From JBEKDJ01 sp050014415 (GTDB taxonomy: Bacteria; Desulfobacterota; BSN033; UBA1163), in the NCBI GenBank assembly GCA_050014415.1, contig JBEKDJ010000022.1:1-40799 (forward strand): a DNA stretch of 40,799 nt, read 5' to 3'. This document shows, piece by piece, positions 39,916 to 40,799 of this stretch. The position numbers were made by a program, and so were the translations under genes. The notes under the pieces were generated by a model that was given only the letters and a program-made list of their open reading frames with translations, was not told where the DNA came from and did not search any database. Within the stretch, counting starts at the first letter, position 1; the number at the start of each line of letters is the position of its first letter.

Positions 39916-40799
39916 ATGATCAACGTGGCCGTAGTGGGAGCAGGGGCATGGGGAAAGAATCATATTAGGGTATTTTCTGAAATTCCTAATGTCCGACTAA
40001 AATACATCTGCGATCAGGATTCTTCGAAACTACCCTCTCTGGAGAAAACCTATCCTCAATCGAAGATGGTGAAGGATCTGAGTCCCATTCTTCTTGATTC
40101 AGAAGTGAGAGGGGTCGTGGTCGCCTCTTCAGCCATCTCCCATTACTCTTTGTCAAAAGAGATCTTGTTAGCGGACAAAGATGTTTTGGTCGAGAAGCCG
40201 ATGGCCTTAAGCTCAAAGGATGCTGAAGAGATGCTCGAGATCGCAGAGAAAAGGAGAAGGGTCCTGATGGTTGGTCATCTCCTGATCTATCATTCTGTGG
40301 TGGATCGGCTGAAGGAGATGGTGACGTCCGGGGAATTGGGGAAGATCTACTACATTTACACGCAGCGGGTCAATCTCGGTGTGATTCGCCAGGATGAAAA
40401 CGCCCTTCTTTCCTTCGCTCCTCATGACCTTTCTGTCATCCTCTATCTCCTCGAAGAACAACCCATCGTCGTCTCATCCCACGGAGAAAGTTACATCCAG
40501 CAAGGGATTGAAGATGTTGTTTTTCTCAGCCTCCGGTTCTCTGATGGGAAGATGGCCAATATTCACCTCAGTTGGCTGGATCCCCATAAACTGCGGAGGA
40601 TTACCATCGTCGGTTCGAAGAAGATGGTTGTTTTCGATGATATGGAGGTTTCTGAGAAATTGAAGATATACGATAAAGGCGTGAGGAATCTCTCTTATGA
40701 TACTTATGGAGAATATTTGAGCCTGAGGTTTGGAGACATTACCATCCCGAGCATCAAGATGGTAGAGCCTCTTCGAGCGGAGGCAGAGCATTTTATTCA
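39916..40799 (+). CDS. Gfo/Idh/MocA-family sugar dehydrogenase (3'-truncated by window end)
   Basis: At least 294 residues of an NAD(P)-dependent oxidoreductase; the frame is still open at the last base. The Rossmann motif VAVVGAGAWGKNH is at 4-16, and the catalytic EKP is at 93-95 in VLVEKPMAL. GHLLIYHSVV and FAPHDLSVILYLL carry the expected later motifs, with His in the last as a likely substrate ligand. It resembles the WlbA/WbpB UDP-sugar 3-dehydrogenases that feed a DegT-type aminotransferase, and such an aminotransferase is encoded at 28128. The ATG at 39916 follows AGGAGG by four bases. It starts a new unit after a 66-bp repeat spacer. Confidence 0.9.
   Translation, partial: MINVAVVGAGAWGKNHIRVFSEIPNVRLKYICDQDSSKLPSLEKTYPQSKMVKDLSPILLDSEVRGVVVASSAISHYSLSKEILLADKDVLVEKPMALSSKDAEEMLEIAEKRRRVLMVGHLLIYHSVVDRLKEMVTSGELGKIYYIYTQRVNLGVIRQDENALLSFAPHDLSVILYLLEEQPIVVSSHGESYIQQGIEDVVFLSLRFSDGKMANIHLSWLDPHKLRRITIVGSKKMVVFDDMEVSEKLKIYDKGVRNLSYDTYGEYLSLRFGDITIPSIKMVEPLRAEAEHFI

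Noticed and set aside
1..40799. CRISPR arrays, prophage or intact insertion sequences
   Set aside because: No regularly spaced direct repeats, transposase, integrase or phage structural genes were found.

Overview
The window (40,799 bp, GC in the high forties by eye) looks like the chromosome of an uncultured or little-studied Gram-negative bacterium, most probably in the Desulfobacterota (former Deltaproteobacteria). That placement is inference. It rests on LPS heptosyltransferases and a lauroyl-acyltransferase-like gene (outer membrane), an Hcp hybrid-cluster protein under an FNR/CRP-type site (anaerobe), an exosortase H locus, and many foldback repeats between genes. There are no phage genes, intact insertion sequences or CRISPR arrays.

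Layout. 1-1.9 kb: radical SAM protein, FmdB-type zinc ribbon and dispersed repeats. 1.9-5.9 kb: the glycolytic run gap-pgk-tpiA-secG followed by tRNA-Leu(GAG). 6.1-9.9 kb: a bisphosphate nucleotidase-like phosphatase, a P-loop kinase coupled to an aminoglycoside-phosphotransferase-like gene, and a convergent SDR dehydrogenase. 10.2-15.1 kb: a region of decay and surface functions, with a frameshifted TPR remnant, a D-Ala-D-Ala carboxypeptidase, exosortase H with a membrane partner, a frameshifted one-blade IPTL-CTERM substrate gene, and a broken ABC solute-binding gene. 15.2-19.7 kb: carAB on the minus strand, behind a strong promoter and an intrinsic terminator that could act as an attenuator. 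20.0-22.4 kb: a small protein of unknown function and, divergently, hcp. 22.4-23.9 kb: a 1.5-kb gene-poor stretch full of hairpins, with a second copy of a foldback element that also sits at the pgk stop codon, and a short remnant of a repeat protein. 23.9-40.8 kb: a long plus-strand cell-surface polysaccharide/LPS cluster that runs off the end.

The surface cluster holds two GT9 heptosyltransferases, two GT2 and three GT4-like glycosyltransferases, an epimerase-like protein that lacks the usual catalytic lysine, a DegT-type sugar aminotransferase, a methyltransferase, an LpxL-like acyltransferase with an unusual HX4H motif, an MBOAT O-acetyltransferase with an SGNH-like partner, a protein with two LPS-kinase-type domains in tandem, and a Gfo/Idh/MocA dehydrogenase cut by the window edge. 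Many genes overlap by 4 bp (ATGA, GTGA, TTGA), so much of the cluster is probably cotranscribed. Together they would build, phosphorylate, acylate and O-acetylate an LPS core or surface glycan. Between the acyltransferase and MBOAT genes lies a scar made of two gene fragments, which suggests recent rearrangement.

The best leads are the foldback element family (4219-4440 and 22524-22765), the compact exosortase H locus with its collapsed substrate gene, the tandem-kinase protein, the carA leader terminator, and several enzymes with altered catalytic motifs.
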